64,000 nucleotides of DNA from Nitzschia sp. DOCU1 (lineage: Eukaryota > Bacillariophyta > Bacillariophyceae > Bacillariales > Bacillariaceae): assembly GCA_951394045.1 (NCBI GenBank), contig OX595988.1:2495352-2559351 (forward strand). Direction: 5' to 3'. The notes beneath the pieces are model-generated. The model was not told the origin of the DNA and ran no database searches. It saw only the letters and a list, made by a program, of their open reading frames with translations. Positions within the stretch are counted from its first letter, which is position 1, and each line of letters starts with the position of its first letter. Both the position numbers and the translations under genes were made by a program. Below, piece after piece: positions 18,656 to 29,118 of the stretch.

Positions 18656-20110
18656 ATGTCGGCGCGGCCCCGTTTGGTAGAAGAAGGGGCCCCCATTTAC
18701 GGTCCAGGTTCGGAGGAACCGTCTCGACGTGTCGCCGTAGATGATCATGACATGGGCGATAGTGATCATGACGATCATCACCACGGCATGACGCCAACTA
18801 CCAGTGTGACAACGACGACAAAACAAGTACATTCATCCCTTCAAGCAGCTGCCGCAAAGTCTTCATCCTCCAAATGTTCCACCAAAAAGCGATCAAGTGG
18901 TAGCGGCGTCTCGGCAAGATATGAAATTGGAGCTGGCACTGGGGCGTCCACTCACATGTCAAACTATCATGATCAGCATTACTCCAGTCCGTCGCCACAC
19001 TCGGCATCTTGGAGCAATAATTCAGAGACCATGGTGCACACCCAGTCGCCACAAGCTGCGTCATCCTTGTCCTATCATCAACCACATCATCCTCAACAAC
19101 ATCAACCACATGCCCACACATCAAATTACACAATCACTGGCAATGACAACCACTATCATCAGACGTCCATACATTCCCATGATGTCATGGAAATGGAAGC
19201 TGACCATTATGCGTCACATCCTCCTTTACATCCTGTCGGACACTACGAAAATCACCATTATCATCAACAACCACAAAGCTACGCGATTCCTCCGCCCCTT
19301 TCGTCGCCATCTCCATCCGAAGCGAGTCACTATCATCAACATCAGCATCATGTCGCGCCTACCGTCGTTCAAACCTCGTATACCATTGGTGGGGGTGATA
19401 ATCATAATCCTACCATGGGACCACCAGTTGAAAAAATGGTGGGAGTAGAAGACCATGGTCACAAGGCCCCCATGGTCGTTTTGGATGGAGCCAATGTCGC
19501 TCATGCCTATGGGACGGCCGTGGCAGGCTTATATACTAACAATGGTAAAAAGAAGCAATCCGAACCCGATGCTCGGGGCATTCAAGTGGCTGTGGAGTAT
19601 TTTGAAGCAGCTGGAATCCGAGTATTGGTAGTCTTGCCGCAATATTGGTTCCGTACCAAACCTCGACCCGGAATGGTTGCTTCCTGGAATGACATTTGCA
19701 CGGCAGAACAACAACAAGTGTTGAATGCCTTGCAAGCCAAGGGTTTGATTGTAGCATCACCACCCGCCGATGACGATGATGCCTACGCATTGACCATTGC
19801 TCGAAGAGAAGAAAGTCGTTCACTGCACAAACGAAATGGAGAGGGACCAGGATTTGTGCTTTCCAATGACATGTTTCGGGATGCGCAAGCTCGAGATACA
19901 ACGGACGCCTTGAAACAGTGGCTAAATCAAGGGCGCCATGAAAGCATTGGTCCGGGTAGAATATCCTATAGTTTTGCCGACATGGGAACCATGAATGATA
20001 ATGGAGAACGAATTCTGGATTTCGTTCCCAATCCAAGGCATCCCTTGGTGATTTGGATCGAAGGAATGAGTTTGCAAGGAGGAGGAGCAGCAGCAACGGT
20101 GCTGCCATGA
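18656..20110 (+). CDS. Regnase/ZC3H12A-like NYN-domain ribonuclease
   Basis: 484 residues. The first 265 are low-complexity, rich in His, Ser, Gln and Pro (many HYHQ/HHP runs). The NYN/PIN domain fills residues 270-410: MVVLDGANVAHAYG with Asp277, GIRVLVVLPQYWF, ICTAEQQQVLNAL, an acidic DDDDAYAL cluster at 373-379 and FVLSNDMFRDA with Asp405. These are the acidic metal-binding positions of Regnase-type endoribonucleases, which cleave mRNA hairpins. No CCCH zinc finger is present, unlike metazoan ZC3H12A, so RNA binding may rest on the His-rich head or a partner. The C-terminal part (SYSFADMG, HPLVIWIEG) completes the fold. Confidence 0.8.
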   Translation: MSARPRLVEEGAPIYGPGSEEPSRRVAVDDHDMGDSDHDDHHHGMTPTTSVTTTTKQVHSSLQAAAAKSSSSKCSTKKRSSGSGVSARYEIGAGTGASTHMSNYHDQHYSSPSPHSASWSNNSETMVHTQSPQAASSLSYHQPHHPQQHQPHAHTSNYTITGNDNHYHQTSIHSHDVMEMEADHYASHPPLHPVGHYENHHYHQQPQSYAIPPPLSSPSPSEASHYHQHQHHVAPTVVQTSYTIGGGDNHNPTMGPPVEKMVGVEDHGHKAPMVVLDGANVAHAYGTAVAGLYTNNGKKKQSEPDARGIQVAVEYFEAAGIRVLVVLPQYWFRTKPRPGMVASWNDICTAEQQQVLNALQAKGLIVASPPADDDDAYALTIARREESRSLHKRNGEGPGFVLSNDMFRDAQARDTTDALKQWLNQGRHESIGPGRISYSFADMGTMNDNGERILDFVPNPRHPLVIWIEGMSLQGGGAAATVLP

Positions 20111-20230
20111 TGTGTGTATGTGTAAAGTACATAGCTAGTTCTTGATGACAGTTTGCGCTATCGTTTATGATTCTTCTTTCTATTATCTATGAAGAGGATG
20201 AATATCATGGTGAAAACGGTAATGCCAAAT

Positions 20231-20833
20231 CTATATTTCGCATAGGTCGCTTTCATCAATGACGACGGGAGGAGATAATTTTCGTTTGGAAGAAAATAGT
20301 TTACGCTGCTGGATGCTGGTTGCGGTTTCGGGCAGATTCACCATCCAAGCAATGCTGGATCCACGTGACCCTTCCTCGAGAGGATGGTTCGTGAGGGCTC
20401 CTCGCTGATGCCGGTGCTTCGGTGGTTCTGGGATATTGTCCGAGAAAAAGCGCTTTTCTGGACGAGTGGTTCCCATGTTCTTGTCACCACAAGTAGAAGG
20501 CGTGTCAGCATACCAAATTTCGCAGGTATCGTCATTTTCGTCATTGGACGAGCACAAAATCATGTCCAAATAAATGCTGGTGGGACCATCATTGCGTGCA
20601 CTTTTCGAGGAGGAAGAGGAACCCCAAGATCTTGATCGATCCGAAAGTGCAGTACTGCAAGGTTCTGTTTCCGCGGTAAAAGATAGTTCAATGTTACTAT
20701 TTTCCGACCCAGTACCAGCACCCTGCTTAGTCTTGCCCAAGAGTCCTATCGATAGGGTCTCAAGCAGCGCAGTGGTGGTCTGGACAGAAATCGTGGGATG
20801 GTCGTCACGTCGATCGGCAATCTCTCCCTTCAT
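20231..20833 (-). CDS. Hypothetical protein, Ser/Thr-rich
   Basis: 200 residues from the ATG at 20833. Polar and disordered-looking, with a serine run (SWGSSSSSKS), DEND and a basic KLFSSKRKLSPP segment near the end. No domain was recognised. A good splice acceptor (TTGTTTGCAG) lies immediately before the ATG region, so an upstream exon is possible and the true N-terminus may lie between 20834 and 21300. It is tail-to-tail with the NYN nuclease gene, 120 bp away. Confidence 0.45.
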   Translation of the reverse strand: MKGEIADRRDDHPTISVQTTTALLETLSIGLLGKTKQGAGTGSENSNIELSFTAETEPCSTALSDRSRSWGSSSSSKSARNDGPTSIYLDMILCSSNDENDDTCEIWYADTPSTCGDKNMGTTRPEKRFFSDNIPEPPKHRHQRGALTNHPLEEGSRGSSIAWMVNLPETATSIQQRKLFSSKRKLSPPVVIDESDLCEI

Positions 20834-21629
20834 GGCATCTGCAAACAACAACTACCGCAGTAAGGATGCAGGACGATTAGAAGAAGATGGCACCGCAAAC
20901 TAAGTTGTGATTTTTTAAACGAAACTTGTCGGAAGGGGAAACTCAAAAGGTTCATCAGAGTTTCGCTTTTGGAGGGAGAATCGACAAAAATGTGATGAGC
21001 GATCATGACGCGTACTGATCGTCACGCTGCCGGCGCGCTCGCTAGAGAAGGGATTGCTCGCTCGCTTATCGCTGACAACAACTCGTTCGATCGTCCTCGC
21101 CTACTGTAGGAAGCTGTACCCTACCGTCTGTACATGGTACGAAGCCTGCCAACCTCTGAAGACGTGACGTCATCGGAGACGACGGACTGACGACGGTAGC
21201 TCGATCGAACATGCAACAACGCTTGCCACAGGAATCTCAAAGCTACTACTGCTAGCTTTTAATTCAGACAGGCATTCGTCGCTGCCTTCATCTATCTCTA
21301 GAAGTAATAATGGCAGGTGGTGCAGACTCGGCCCTTACATGATATATGAGGGTACAAGTTTTCGTCTGTCACGAGCATGCCGTTCTTTACTCCTGAACAG
21401 GAAGAGAGGGGCGACTAACAACTAGAAGGGGTAGAAGCAGCGATGCTCCACGTAGAGATACAGGAGCTATGTTTCCTTAAGTATCGATCAAAATGTACCG
21501 ATACTTGTCTCCCGATTTCAACACCGAATCTTCTACCTATTTGCTGGTGTGCTTAACGGCATGAAGTGTCGTGGAACGAACACCGACCGTACCACCACGA
21601 GGCACTGCTCAAGCGATCTGACGGAGATC
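20834..21629. other. Intergenic
   Basis: 796 bp. It could hold a first exon or promoter for the upstream-oriented hypothetical gene and the 3' flank of the next one. No recognisable gene or repeat. Confidence 0.4.
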
Positions 21630-24287
21630 CTAAAACCTAAAAAAATTTGAGAACTTTCTCGATGCCGTGGGTTCGATAGATGACGATCTCCCCGTAGGGG
21701 CCTCTGAGCCACGTTGCCTCGACAAAGATCTACGTCGATTCGGGGGGTATTTTCGCTCGGTGGATGGCCTTCTTCCCCTTCTACTTTCGCCTCCACTAAC
21801 CCGTTTCTCCGTGGCAACGACTTCGTTCTTTGCATTCTCCAAAACGCGGCGACGATCGACATGATCAAGTTCCCGCTGCCCGATTCTCCGAGTAGGCGTA
21901 CTGTCGCTTTTTAACCTCATTCGATTGGCGGCGTTGATGGCTTGGCGTCTTGACCTGTACTTCGAAACATCAAATTCTTTCTTCCTTTTAGAGTCCTTAA
22001 CTGCACAAACTTCGACGTACATTTCGTCGGTTGATTTGCTGTAGGCCAGTTCCAGTGGTCTTTCGACTTTAAGAGCGTTCCGATTTCGCTTTGACTCAAC
22101 CCTTTCTTCCAACATTCTATCGATTTCTTTCTTCCGAATATCTTGTGTTAGCGAGTAAAGCCTTTCAGGATAGTCATTATGTGCCCCGCTGTCTGGGCTC
22201 TCGGGCGTAGGATGGTACTGTTGCTCTCTTTTGCGAGTCTCCATTGTATCTGATCTGTCGTGTTTGCTTTTATCGAGAGCATTTAGTAAATCTTGCTGAA
22301 ATTCCTCAACCATTGCTAGACTATTCTCCGAGAAGCTTTTGGTGCGAGAAACACCTTCTCGATCGGAACCACACCTCAAATTTCCACCACTTTCCTGCAG
22401 AAGCTCTTGGATCTCTTTGGAGTAATCTGAGTACCGTGTCGAGTTTGTAGAAAGACTGCTCAGGTCATCGCTTCCTACCGAGGGCATGGTAACAACGTGA
22501 TAACCAGTCAACGAACAGGCTGTAGCCTTTTCGTCGTTGGAGGGCTTACTCGGACCGTGGTCAAGCGGCGGGGAATTCAATCTTCGTCCGATCTCAGCGA
22601 GTGTATCCTTGGGGACTTCGGCATGGTTTATTTCTGATTGACTAGATGCGTCTTCTTCGGCATAGGTCTTGTACTTTGATCTACTGTCGTTCAGTTGGTC
22701 CAGCTGCGCTTCGCTTTCTACGCCTGCTTCATTGTCATGCAATCGTCGATCTATCTGGTTTGGCGAAACGCTTTCTTCGGAGGTTCGAGGAGAGGAAAAT
22801 GAATCCATTGAAGGCTCACTGTTTTGCCTTTGGTGAGCGACGTGCTGGGAAGCAACCCTCAAATCCAATTTTCTTTGTTTCTCGTTGGATTGTTCCAAGC
22901 GGCGTTTTGGTACAATGTCCAGGAGAGTGCGTTTGAAATTATATTCAGACAATGATCTTGCCTTTGGAATGGTAGGTCTTGCAAATGTTCTTTGTTCGAC
23001 CGGTGGATCCTGAGGAATCTTTCTTGAAGAGACTTTGCCATCATCTATAGTCTCTTTTGTTTCGTCCCTCGCCATAGAGTCTTGTATTTTCATTTCGGGG
23101 TTTTCGTCACTTGTTTCTCCGCCCAAATAAATTGCGCCTGAGATTGTGCTGTTTTGAACTGATGTTGATTGAAGAACTCGGTGCTCTTCCTCCTTGTTAA
23201 GGACACTCAAATTGTTGTCTATCATGGAAATGTGATTGGCGTGGATCAGTTCAGAATGTTCTGGTACAGGATGAGAAACTCGGTGCTCTTCCCCCTCGTT
23301 TTGATCAATAGAATCTTCGTCGATCGAGGTAATGTCATTGTCGTAGATCAGCTCTGCATGTTCTGGTGGGTCCATTTTTTTGCATTCGTTCTTTCCATCG
23401 TCACCAGAAGATGTGCCAGTCCAGATTTCAACGGCGACTTGTTTTTTACCAGGTGTAAGTGATCCCGAACAAGCTGCGATGGAATCGACCGAGGCAATGC
23501 TAGAGCCATGTTGTTTCTCAAACTCTGTGGGCAGTAACAGGGCCTTCTGAGGGATTTCTGTACTTGATGCACCATCATTCGATTCTTTTGTATTCTGGAT
23601 GGTCATAATCTCCTCTACCTGTTCTTGTTCGATATCCAAATCAGAACCAGCGTGGCTTGAGCCGTTTTCCAGGGAAGATACCTCTTCTGCTTCTGTTGGC
23701 GTTTCTTGCTGCAACTGGAGTGTCTCTTTGACGATAGAGGAACAGTTACCGTCTTTAAGAACTGATCTATCAATACGTGGGTTACTGCCGGTCGGGTTGT
23801 CCCAAGAAGCAAAAGATGGGCTTGTAATTTCAGTTGTCGCCGATTTTCCAGAGAGTGACGTGTCGGTACAGTCTTTGCCGCTTAGAAAAGCTGCACTCAA
23901 TCGTCTGAGTTCTTGGGAAATATCAAGCAGCTTACGGACGCGAGAAGTTGTGTTTCCAAATCGACCATTTTGTTCGTCCGTGCTTTGCAACAAAGCATTG
24001 TTGTAAGTTGTTTCAGGACGAGAAGTTCTTGAGTGGCCACTTTGGAAAAAATCGCCGTCATCTCGAGTGCCTTCTCTCTCGATGTGTTCGCTCAGTCCCA
24101 TTCCTGACATATTCCCTGAGTTGCATATTGATCCCACAGTATCTCGCGAGAGTGATACGGAGATATCATCACGAATCAGATGTAACTGGCTGACGATTTC
24201 GTCCAATTTCTCGAACTGATGATTTCCACCTTCCTTCAGAGCCAGTGCGCCGTTCCGCTGAAGATAATTGTTGAGAGAGGCAGCCAT
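21630..24287 (-). CDS. Large disordered hypothetical protein
   Basis: 885 residues without introns, rich in Ser, Glu, Asp and Arg. The start has a helical segment (LNNYLQRNGALALKEGG ... LDEIVSQLHLIRDDIS). An imperfect internal repeat (EHAELIYDNDITSID ... EEHRV and EHSELIHANHISMID ... EEHRV) lies near residues 308-370. The C-terminal 150 residues turn basic (KKEFDVSKYRSRRQAINAANRMRL, SRRGRRPSTERK) and the protein ends ASRKFSNFFRF. Low-complexity scaffold, cytoskeletal or signalling proteins look like this, but no family was recognised. The long uninterrupted frame supports a real gene. Confidence 0.65.
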   Translation of the reverse strand: MAASLNNYLQRNGALALKEGGNHQFEKLDEIVSQLHLIRDDISVSLSRDTVGSICNSGNMSGMGLSEHIEREGTRDDGDFFQSGHSRTSRPETTYNNALLQSTDEQNGRFGNTTSRVRKLLDISQELRRLSAAFLSGKDCTDTSLSGKSATTEITSPSFASWDNPTGSNPRIDRSVLKDGNCSSIVKETLQLQQETPTEAEEVSSLENGSSHAGSDLDIEQEQVEEIMTIQNTKESNDGASSTEIPQKALLLPTEFEKQHGSSIASVDSIAACSGSLTPGKKQVAVEIWTGTSSGDDGKNECKKMDPPEHAELIYDNDITSIDEDSIDQNEGEEHRVSHPVPEHSELIHANHISMIDNNLSVLNKEEEHRVLQSTSVQNSTISGAIYLGGETSDENPEMKIQDSMARDETKETIDDGKVSSRKIPQDPPVEQRTFARPTIPKARSLSEYNFKRTLLDIVPKRRLEQSNEKQRKLDLRVASQHVAHQRQNSEPSMDSFSSPRTSEESVSPNQIDRRLHDNEAGVESEAQLDQLNDSRSKYKTYAEEDASSQSEINHAEVPKDTLAEIGRRLNSPPLDHGPSKPSNDEKATACSLTGYHVVTMPSVGSDDLSSLSTNSTRYSDYSKEIQELLQESGGNLRCGSDREGVSRTKSFSENSLAMVEEFQQDLLNALDKSKHDRSDTMETRKREQQYHPTPESPDSGAHNDYPERLYSLTQDIRKKEIDRMLEERVESKRNRNALKVERPLELAYSKSTDEMYVEVCAVKDSKRKKEFDVSKYRSRRQAINAANRMRLKSDSTPTRRIGQRELDHVDRRRVLENAKNEVVATEKRVSGGESRRGRRPSTERKYPPNRRRSLSRQRGSEAPTGRSSSIEPTASRKFSNFFRF

Positions 24288-24920
24288 TGTATCAGAACTT
24301 CTCTATTATTAATCCGTCAAGATGAGTTCAATTTACTTGTGTCGGTTCATGGTGGACATTGGATGCTGGTTGTCCTCTTCTGGTGCCCTTGTCGTATTTC
24401 GTCGACCAATCTGCACTATTTAGTGGCGGGAGGAAGCTCGTCTGCCGAAAAATGGGTTAAAGCGAAAATTTTAACCCGAGTTTGAGGACATCATATATTC
24501 GTTGCGAATATAATTCAATGAACCCAAAATTTTCGTAATGAGGACGAAATGTCGTAGTGTCGTGAATGCTTCTATGTACATACATAAAATGGACAGTACC
24601 TCTGCTTGGTGTCAGCAGGAGCCTACGTTAGCTTTGGGCTATCTGCACCCCTTGACAACCACTGGTATAAGCCATTTTTTGTTTCTTCATCCTCCAAAAG
24701 AGAGTGGTTTTCGTTTATACACGAGGTAGGAGGAAATGTCCACACTATTTAGATCTAAACAGTTCAGCGGAACCAGAGCCTTTTTGCGCAACAGTGACTT
24801 ACAGTACCCATGGGAGACACGACATTGTATTAATTCAAGCGTTGTGGAAGTCGGCTTTACTAAATAAACAAGAATATGCTATAGATTTTGCCAGGAACCT
24901 TGACGGTATGTGTTCTCGCT
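24288..24920. other. Intergenic
   Basis: 633 bp between two minus-strand genes. Only short frames without protein-like character were seen. Confidence 0.45.
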
Positions 24921-26083
24921 TTAGTTGATTAGAACGGTAGCATCTAGTCGGTTCAACCGTTCTTGCGCGTCCTTCATGTTGACTGTAATCGTACGAACTT
25001 GTCCGGTTAATTGCACCAAGCCCGCCTTTGCTCCTGGAGGTTTCTTTACATCCCTTGCTCGTGTCATGCTGACCTTGATTGTGTTGCCGGTACATTTGGA
25101 TTGACGTGCGGCTAGAGCTGCCGCGTCCATGACAACTTCCTCATCCAAGTTTTGGTCATGACACCGAATGATGACATGAGAGCCCGGACATCCGGAAGCG
25201 TGCATCCACCAATCCGCCGAATCACGATGTTCTGGCGATAATGACAGCTCATCATTGTCTTCTGCTTGTTTTCCGACCTGTCGTGTGGGGCGACGCAGAG
25301 GGAAACGATAGTATGAGCAACTCGTGCCACAATGACCCATACACACAGTAGAAGCACGACGACTCTTACCCTAATTTCGGTCTTGTTTTTCGTATAATAT
25401 CGTCGGTACGGTAGTCGAAAGGATTCCATATTTCGGGGACCTTTTTCTTTTTTGGTAGCCTTGACGGCTGTCCGGTCGGGCGTCTCGTCCTGCACCTCCA
25501 GTCGAATGGCCAACTCAGCCACATGGTCGGGCAGAACGACCGTTTTGCCCTTGGCCTTTACATCAACAAGTAAGACTTCTAATTTGTTGAGATCCTTGAG
25601 TCGATCTTGAAGTTCTTGTAATTCCGCCTCCAAGGCTTCCACGTTGGGGCACTGCTCCAATTCCTTCAAACTAACATTGGGATCCGATGTCAATCGTTCC
25701 ACCTCTTGATTGGCCTTGTCGAGGCGTTGTCGGGCTTTTCCAATTTTCTTGTGACACCGAACTGTCTGTCTTACAACCTCCTTTTGAAGTCCGCTCAAAT
25801 TCCAAGTTCGATCAATGTCGGTAATTGCATCGTTGTCATCTGTCGTTGCCGAGAAGAATTGCGCCGTGAACGAATTTCGTCCAGCAGAAAAATAAGGCTG
25901 TCCTGGACGATGTACCACCCACCGACTTTGAAGAGAAGGCATTGACTTCCATCGCACAGATTGTGTCGATGTCATTGCAAACGCTACGACTCTTGAGGCT
26001 GCCGGCAGTCTCCACATGACGACGAAAATAGTGGAAAGAACAGCACTCAGACAAATTCGAAGGTTCTTTGAAACGCCTTTCAT
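24921..26083 (-). CDS. NFACT-R (DUF814) domain protein, probably plastid
   Basis: Two exons, 26083-25370 and 25277-24921, with a 92-bp intron (ATTAGG|GTAAGA ... CGACAG|GTCGGA), giving 356 residues. The join forms EIRVGKQAEDNDELSL, the start of the NFACT-R motif, followed by WWMHASGCPGSHVIIR and VSMTRARDVKKPPGAKAGLV. NFACT-R is found in RqcH/Rqc2/NEMF proteins, which bind tRNA and rescue stalled ribosomes. Here only a coiled coil (about residues 90-170, VVRQTVRCHKK...LEAELQELQDRL) and NFACT-R are present; the NFACT-N domain is missing, as in short plant chloroplast proteins. The N-terminus has a signal-like segment and ASRVVAFAM, matching a diatom plastid presequence. A role in plastid translation quality control is inferred. 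Confidence 0.85.
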
Positions 26084-26527
26084 CGAAGAGTGGTTTAGAG
26101 GCAAACTCTACGACAGCTTGGGGCCCCAGAGAATCGATGCGTGTATGTGATAGTGCAATACGCTGATGCAAGGTGAGAGAGGGCAACCAAAGGGCATCAT
26201 GGTGATGAAACCAATGGTCGTGTGGTCGGCGTCAATCGAAGACGAAGAAATCCGACCATTGTGACTGACGTACCCGTCCGGCTCGCTCGCCGCCCACGAA
26301 GCGGCCGACTCTGACTCCAAGCAGTCCAGTGACTCATGAATTAATCACGAGCTCATTTTTGCGCGGGAAAGAAGCACAACGTGGAAGAATGCGATGGAAG
26401 CAAAAGTCTCATGAAGGACTTGACTCTATTTGCCTTTTCGCTTTTCTGTCATTCCCATCTTTGTAATTTTGCTTGTCTCACAATTGCAAAAGTAAAACTG
26501 GCAGAGATTAGAGCATCACTAGACGAG
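26084..26527. other. Divergent promoter region
   Basis: 444 bp between the NFACT-R gene and the J-protein gene, presumably holding both promoters. The J-protein frame stays open upstream to about 26381 but with no ATG before 26528. Confidence 0.45.
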
Positions 26528-27931
26528 ATGATTATCCGGTGGATCAAATGGCGCCACCTGAGCATTGGTGGCATCTCTTTCCTTTGGATGATTGCTTGCT
26601 GGATGGCTTCCTTGTTGTCCTTGGCAGCGGCTCGAAAAGGCTCCTCGCCCGACCTGTCGTCTACCATTCTGCAAATGCACAAATTGTATACAACAAACCC
26701 GCCTCATGACACCAAGTTGTACGATATTCTCCATGTCTCTCCGAACGCCACGGCGGCACAAATCACAAAGAGTTATCGAAACCTTTCAAGGCGCTACCAT
26801 CCCGACAAGGTGGAAATAACCAACCAGCTGGCACAAGAACAGTTGAAAACTGTCCAAGAGGCGTACGATATTCTAAAGGATGATGCGACACGGCTTCCCT
26901 ATCATCAATACGGCCTCACAGATCCAAACGTGGCAGTGGCCATTTTGTTGGGACCGCACCATCATCACAACCATTTGCTCGATCGAGTACATAACGAACT
27001 ATTAGAATTAATGGGATATGAATCCTACTTGGATCATCCTCCTGACGACGAACACCAAAGGGTGCCATTGGATGCCAAGAGTCGGCGAGACCAACGGGTA
27101 CGCTTAGTTGCTGCCCGGCTCGTGGAGCGCCTGCGTCCACTCGTAGAAGAAACCGTCCCTCCCCACTTGGTAGCCCATCAATTGGCTCAAGAGTGTGATG
27201 AATGGAAACGATTGCCGCTTGGTGCCCAAGTAATTCGTTGTATCGGACGTGCCTACCGGCACGCGGGTCAAGATTTTTTGAAACAACAACAGCAGCAGCG
27301 CAAAGTAGCACTAGAATACTATTCGGTACCCGTTCGTCAACAATGGCGCAAGGCCAAGGCATTTTGGACGGCTTTTTTAGCCACTGGAAGGGCAAGTGTG
27401 ACTGAACAGGTTTGGGTGCAGCAAGAAAAGAAGCGTCGTCGGCAGCGATCCAAGAAGCAAAATTCGACGCCACAAATTGACTATCATTCTCAGGGACTTG
27501 GAAATATCGATTTTGGTGGTAGCGACTTGGAGGAGGAGGAGGATCCAGAAGCCATGTTTGTCAGTGACAATGAAGGCGACGGCGACGACGATGAAGAGGA
27601 ACGAAAATATATTGAACTTTTCCGGGCCAAGCAAACCTTATTGACATCATTACAAGTGGAAGCGCTTTGGAAGGTAGCCAAGATTGATTTGGATCGTGTC
27701 ATTCGGAGGGCTTGTCGCTTGATTTTGACCCAAGAGTACTTTTTCTTTCCTTCGCATCAAATGGTCGAGGATGACGAATCCGCGTTGCACCACACCAGTC
27801 ATGGATGGGTAACCAGCCGAGGTACGATCATGGAAGCAGACCAAGCGCTCCAAAAAACAGCCGAAGCATTGGTCTTTCTGGGAAATGTCATGGTGGAGCG
27901 AAGCAAAGCTGACACTTCGTGGAAAGACTAA
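26528..27931 (+). CDS. ER-type J-domain (DnaJ/HSP40) protein
   Basis: 467 residues from the ATG at 26528. This start gives a signal peptide or anchor (IGGISFLWMIACWMASLLSLAAA). The J domain covers about residues 62-132: KLYDILHVSPNATAAQITKSYRNLSRRYHPDKV, with the essential HPD, then VQEAYDILKDDATRLPYHQYG. It should stimulate an HSP70, probably BiP, in the ER lumen or at its membrane. The rest has no zinc finger or G/F region; it includes a His run (HHHHNH), Arg-rich helices and an acidic stretch (EEEEDPEAMFVSDNEGDGDDDEEE is split here by GDGDD). A GTG-initiated longer form is thought unlikely. Confidence 0.8.
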   Translation: MIIRWIKWRHLSIGGISFLWMIACWMASLLSLAAARKGSSPDLSSTILQMHKLYTTNPPHDTKLYDILHVSPNATAAQITKSYRNLSRRYHPDKVEITNQLAQEQLKTVQEAYDILKDDATRLPYHQYGLTDPNVAVAILLGPHHHHNHLLDRVHNELLELMGYESYLDHPPDDEHQRVPLDAKSRRDQRVRLVAARLVERLRPLVEETVPPHLVAHQLAQECDEWKRLPLGAQVIRCIGRAYRHAGQDFLKQQQQQRKVALEYYSVPVRQQWRKAKAFWTAFLATGRASVTEQVWVQQEKKRRRQRSKKQNSTPQIDYHSQGLGNIDFGGSDLEEEEDPEAMFVSDNEGDGDDDEEERKYIELFRAKQTLLTSLQVEALWKVAKIDLDRVIRRACRLILTQEYFFFPSHQMVEDDESALHHTSHGWVTSRGTIMEADQALQKTAEALVFLGNVMVERSKADTSWKD

Positions 27932-28011
27932 CTTTCCAGAAAATCGATATTGGTGGACTACCGTCCTCGACGTCCAAAGCATTTCTTCTGGCTAGCAGCA
28001 AGGCATCATTC

Positions 28012-28434
28012 TCAGCTGTCAGTTTTTCTTTGGCTTTCTTGTCCCATTCCATCTGCTTGGTGCTGACGTAGCCTCTTTGCCTCTCGAAATCGCTGAACTT
28101 CTGGGGCCAGTTCCAGAGCTTGTTCACGGAAATCGGCACGAAAGAGCACAACGAGACCCGTCATGGCGATGGGAAAGACGACGAGGAACAGAAAAGGGTT
28201 GCCACCGTCCTCTTTTGTTGATGTCGGCACGATTTGTTGATTATTGGCATCTTCTAGAAGTAAATCTTGTTGCTTCCTTTTGGATTCTAGCCGCTGCCAC
28301 TTTCGTTTTTGCGCCGATGTACCTAGAGTTCGACACTTGACCCGTCCTGCCGACAACACAGCACCGCGATGCAAGAATCGGTCCGCTACCAGTATCGACC
28401 CAAGGCCCTTCTGCCATAGTTTAGGGTTGAGCAT
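28012..28434 (-). CDS. Small single-TM hypothetical protein
   Basis: 140 residues from the ATG at 28434 (an in-frame start 19 codons upstream is possible). The N-terminus is basic with few acids (MLNPKLWQKGLGSILVADRFLHRG) and looks mitochondrial. One membrane segment follows (FLFLVVFPIAMTGLVVLF, about residues 80-97), then a charged tail. From about 28100 a second minus-strand frame, running to 27888, also looks protein-like; the two overlap with no splice pair that joins them. The C-terminal frame is therefore uncertain and a sequence frameshift is possible. Confidence 0.5.
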   Translation of the reverse strand: MLNPKLWQKGLGSILVADRFLHRGAVLSAGRVKCRTLGTSAQKRKWQRLESKRKQQDLLLEDANNQQIVPTSTKEDGGNPFLFLVVFPIAMTGLVVLFRADFREQALELAPEVQRFREAKRLRQHQADGMGQESQRKTDS

Positions 28435-28772
28435 CGTTCTCCTAGTATGGTGTGGAACAGCAACGGATGTCAGATAAAACGTTGTCGGCAAGCTCCTTCT
28501 GTGTGTTCAGATGATGGAATGGTCAAATTGAAATGGTCACGATCTCCAACGCGATCTTTTTCTGCCGCCAATGTCTGTCCTTCTACACGACTCGCTCGTT
28601 TTGTCCACCAATCAATCGCATCGCGCGCCGATCCTCGCCGTTCTGCCACCACAATGGCGACGGGACTCGTGTCGTTGGTGCGGTTGCTGTTGTGTGGTTG
28701 GTGCAGCAGTAACTTTCTTCACAATACATTTCCAACAACAACAGCAACCTACAATACAAAAATAATAACACC
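28435..28772. other. Divergent promoter region
   Basis: 338 bp between the small TM gene and RPB12. No distinct motif identified. Confidence 0.4.
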
Positions 28773-29118
28773 ATGAGTACTCCTGGTGCCCCAAGTGCAG
28801 CAACCCCAGCCCTGGGTGATGCGACATCGACCGTTCCGATTCCGATTGTTCGAGGTGTGGAGTACCGATGTGGAGATTGTGGCGCCCGAAATGTCATAAA
28901 GGGAGGAGATCCCGTCCGTTGCCGTCAGTGTGGGTTCCGTATTCTCTACAAGACGCGCACCAAACGATGTAAGTAGTACAGCCGACAGAGAACGGCATAT
29001 ACATGATGTGTGTTTATTGTTCCCCCGACTCACAGGTTCCTGTCGGCTTTGCTTTTTGGATGATGCGGTTTTCCTCGTATTGTTGTTGTGTACAGTGATT
29101 CAATTTGAAGCAAGATAG
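28773..29118 (+). CDS. RPB12: RNA polymerase I/II/III subunit RPABC4
   Basis: Two exons, 28773-28968 and 29096-29118, give 72 residues. The last exon is only 23 nt. The 127-bp intron (CGAT|GTAAGT ... GTACAG|TGATTC) joins RTKR to LIQFEAR, restoring the family C-terminus RTKRxxxFxAR. The zinc ribbon is complete: [10 protein letters not shown] and [18 protein letters not shown], four Cys in two CxxC pairs. This subunit is shared by all three nuclear RNA polymerases and supports assembly and start-site function. The N-terminal 25 residues are a Pro/Ala/Thr-rich extension. Without splicing the protein would end RTKRCK, which is not family-like. Confidence 0.95.

Noticed and set aside
26381..26527. 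A 49-codon N-terminal extension of the J-protein from a GTG
   Set aside because: Non-ATG start and no benefit to the protein; the ATG at 26528 yields a proper signal anchor.
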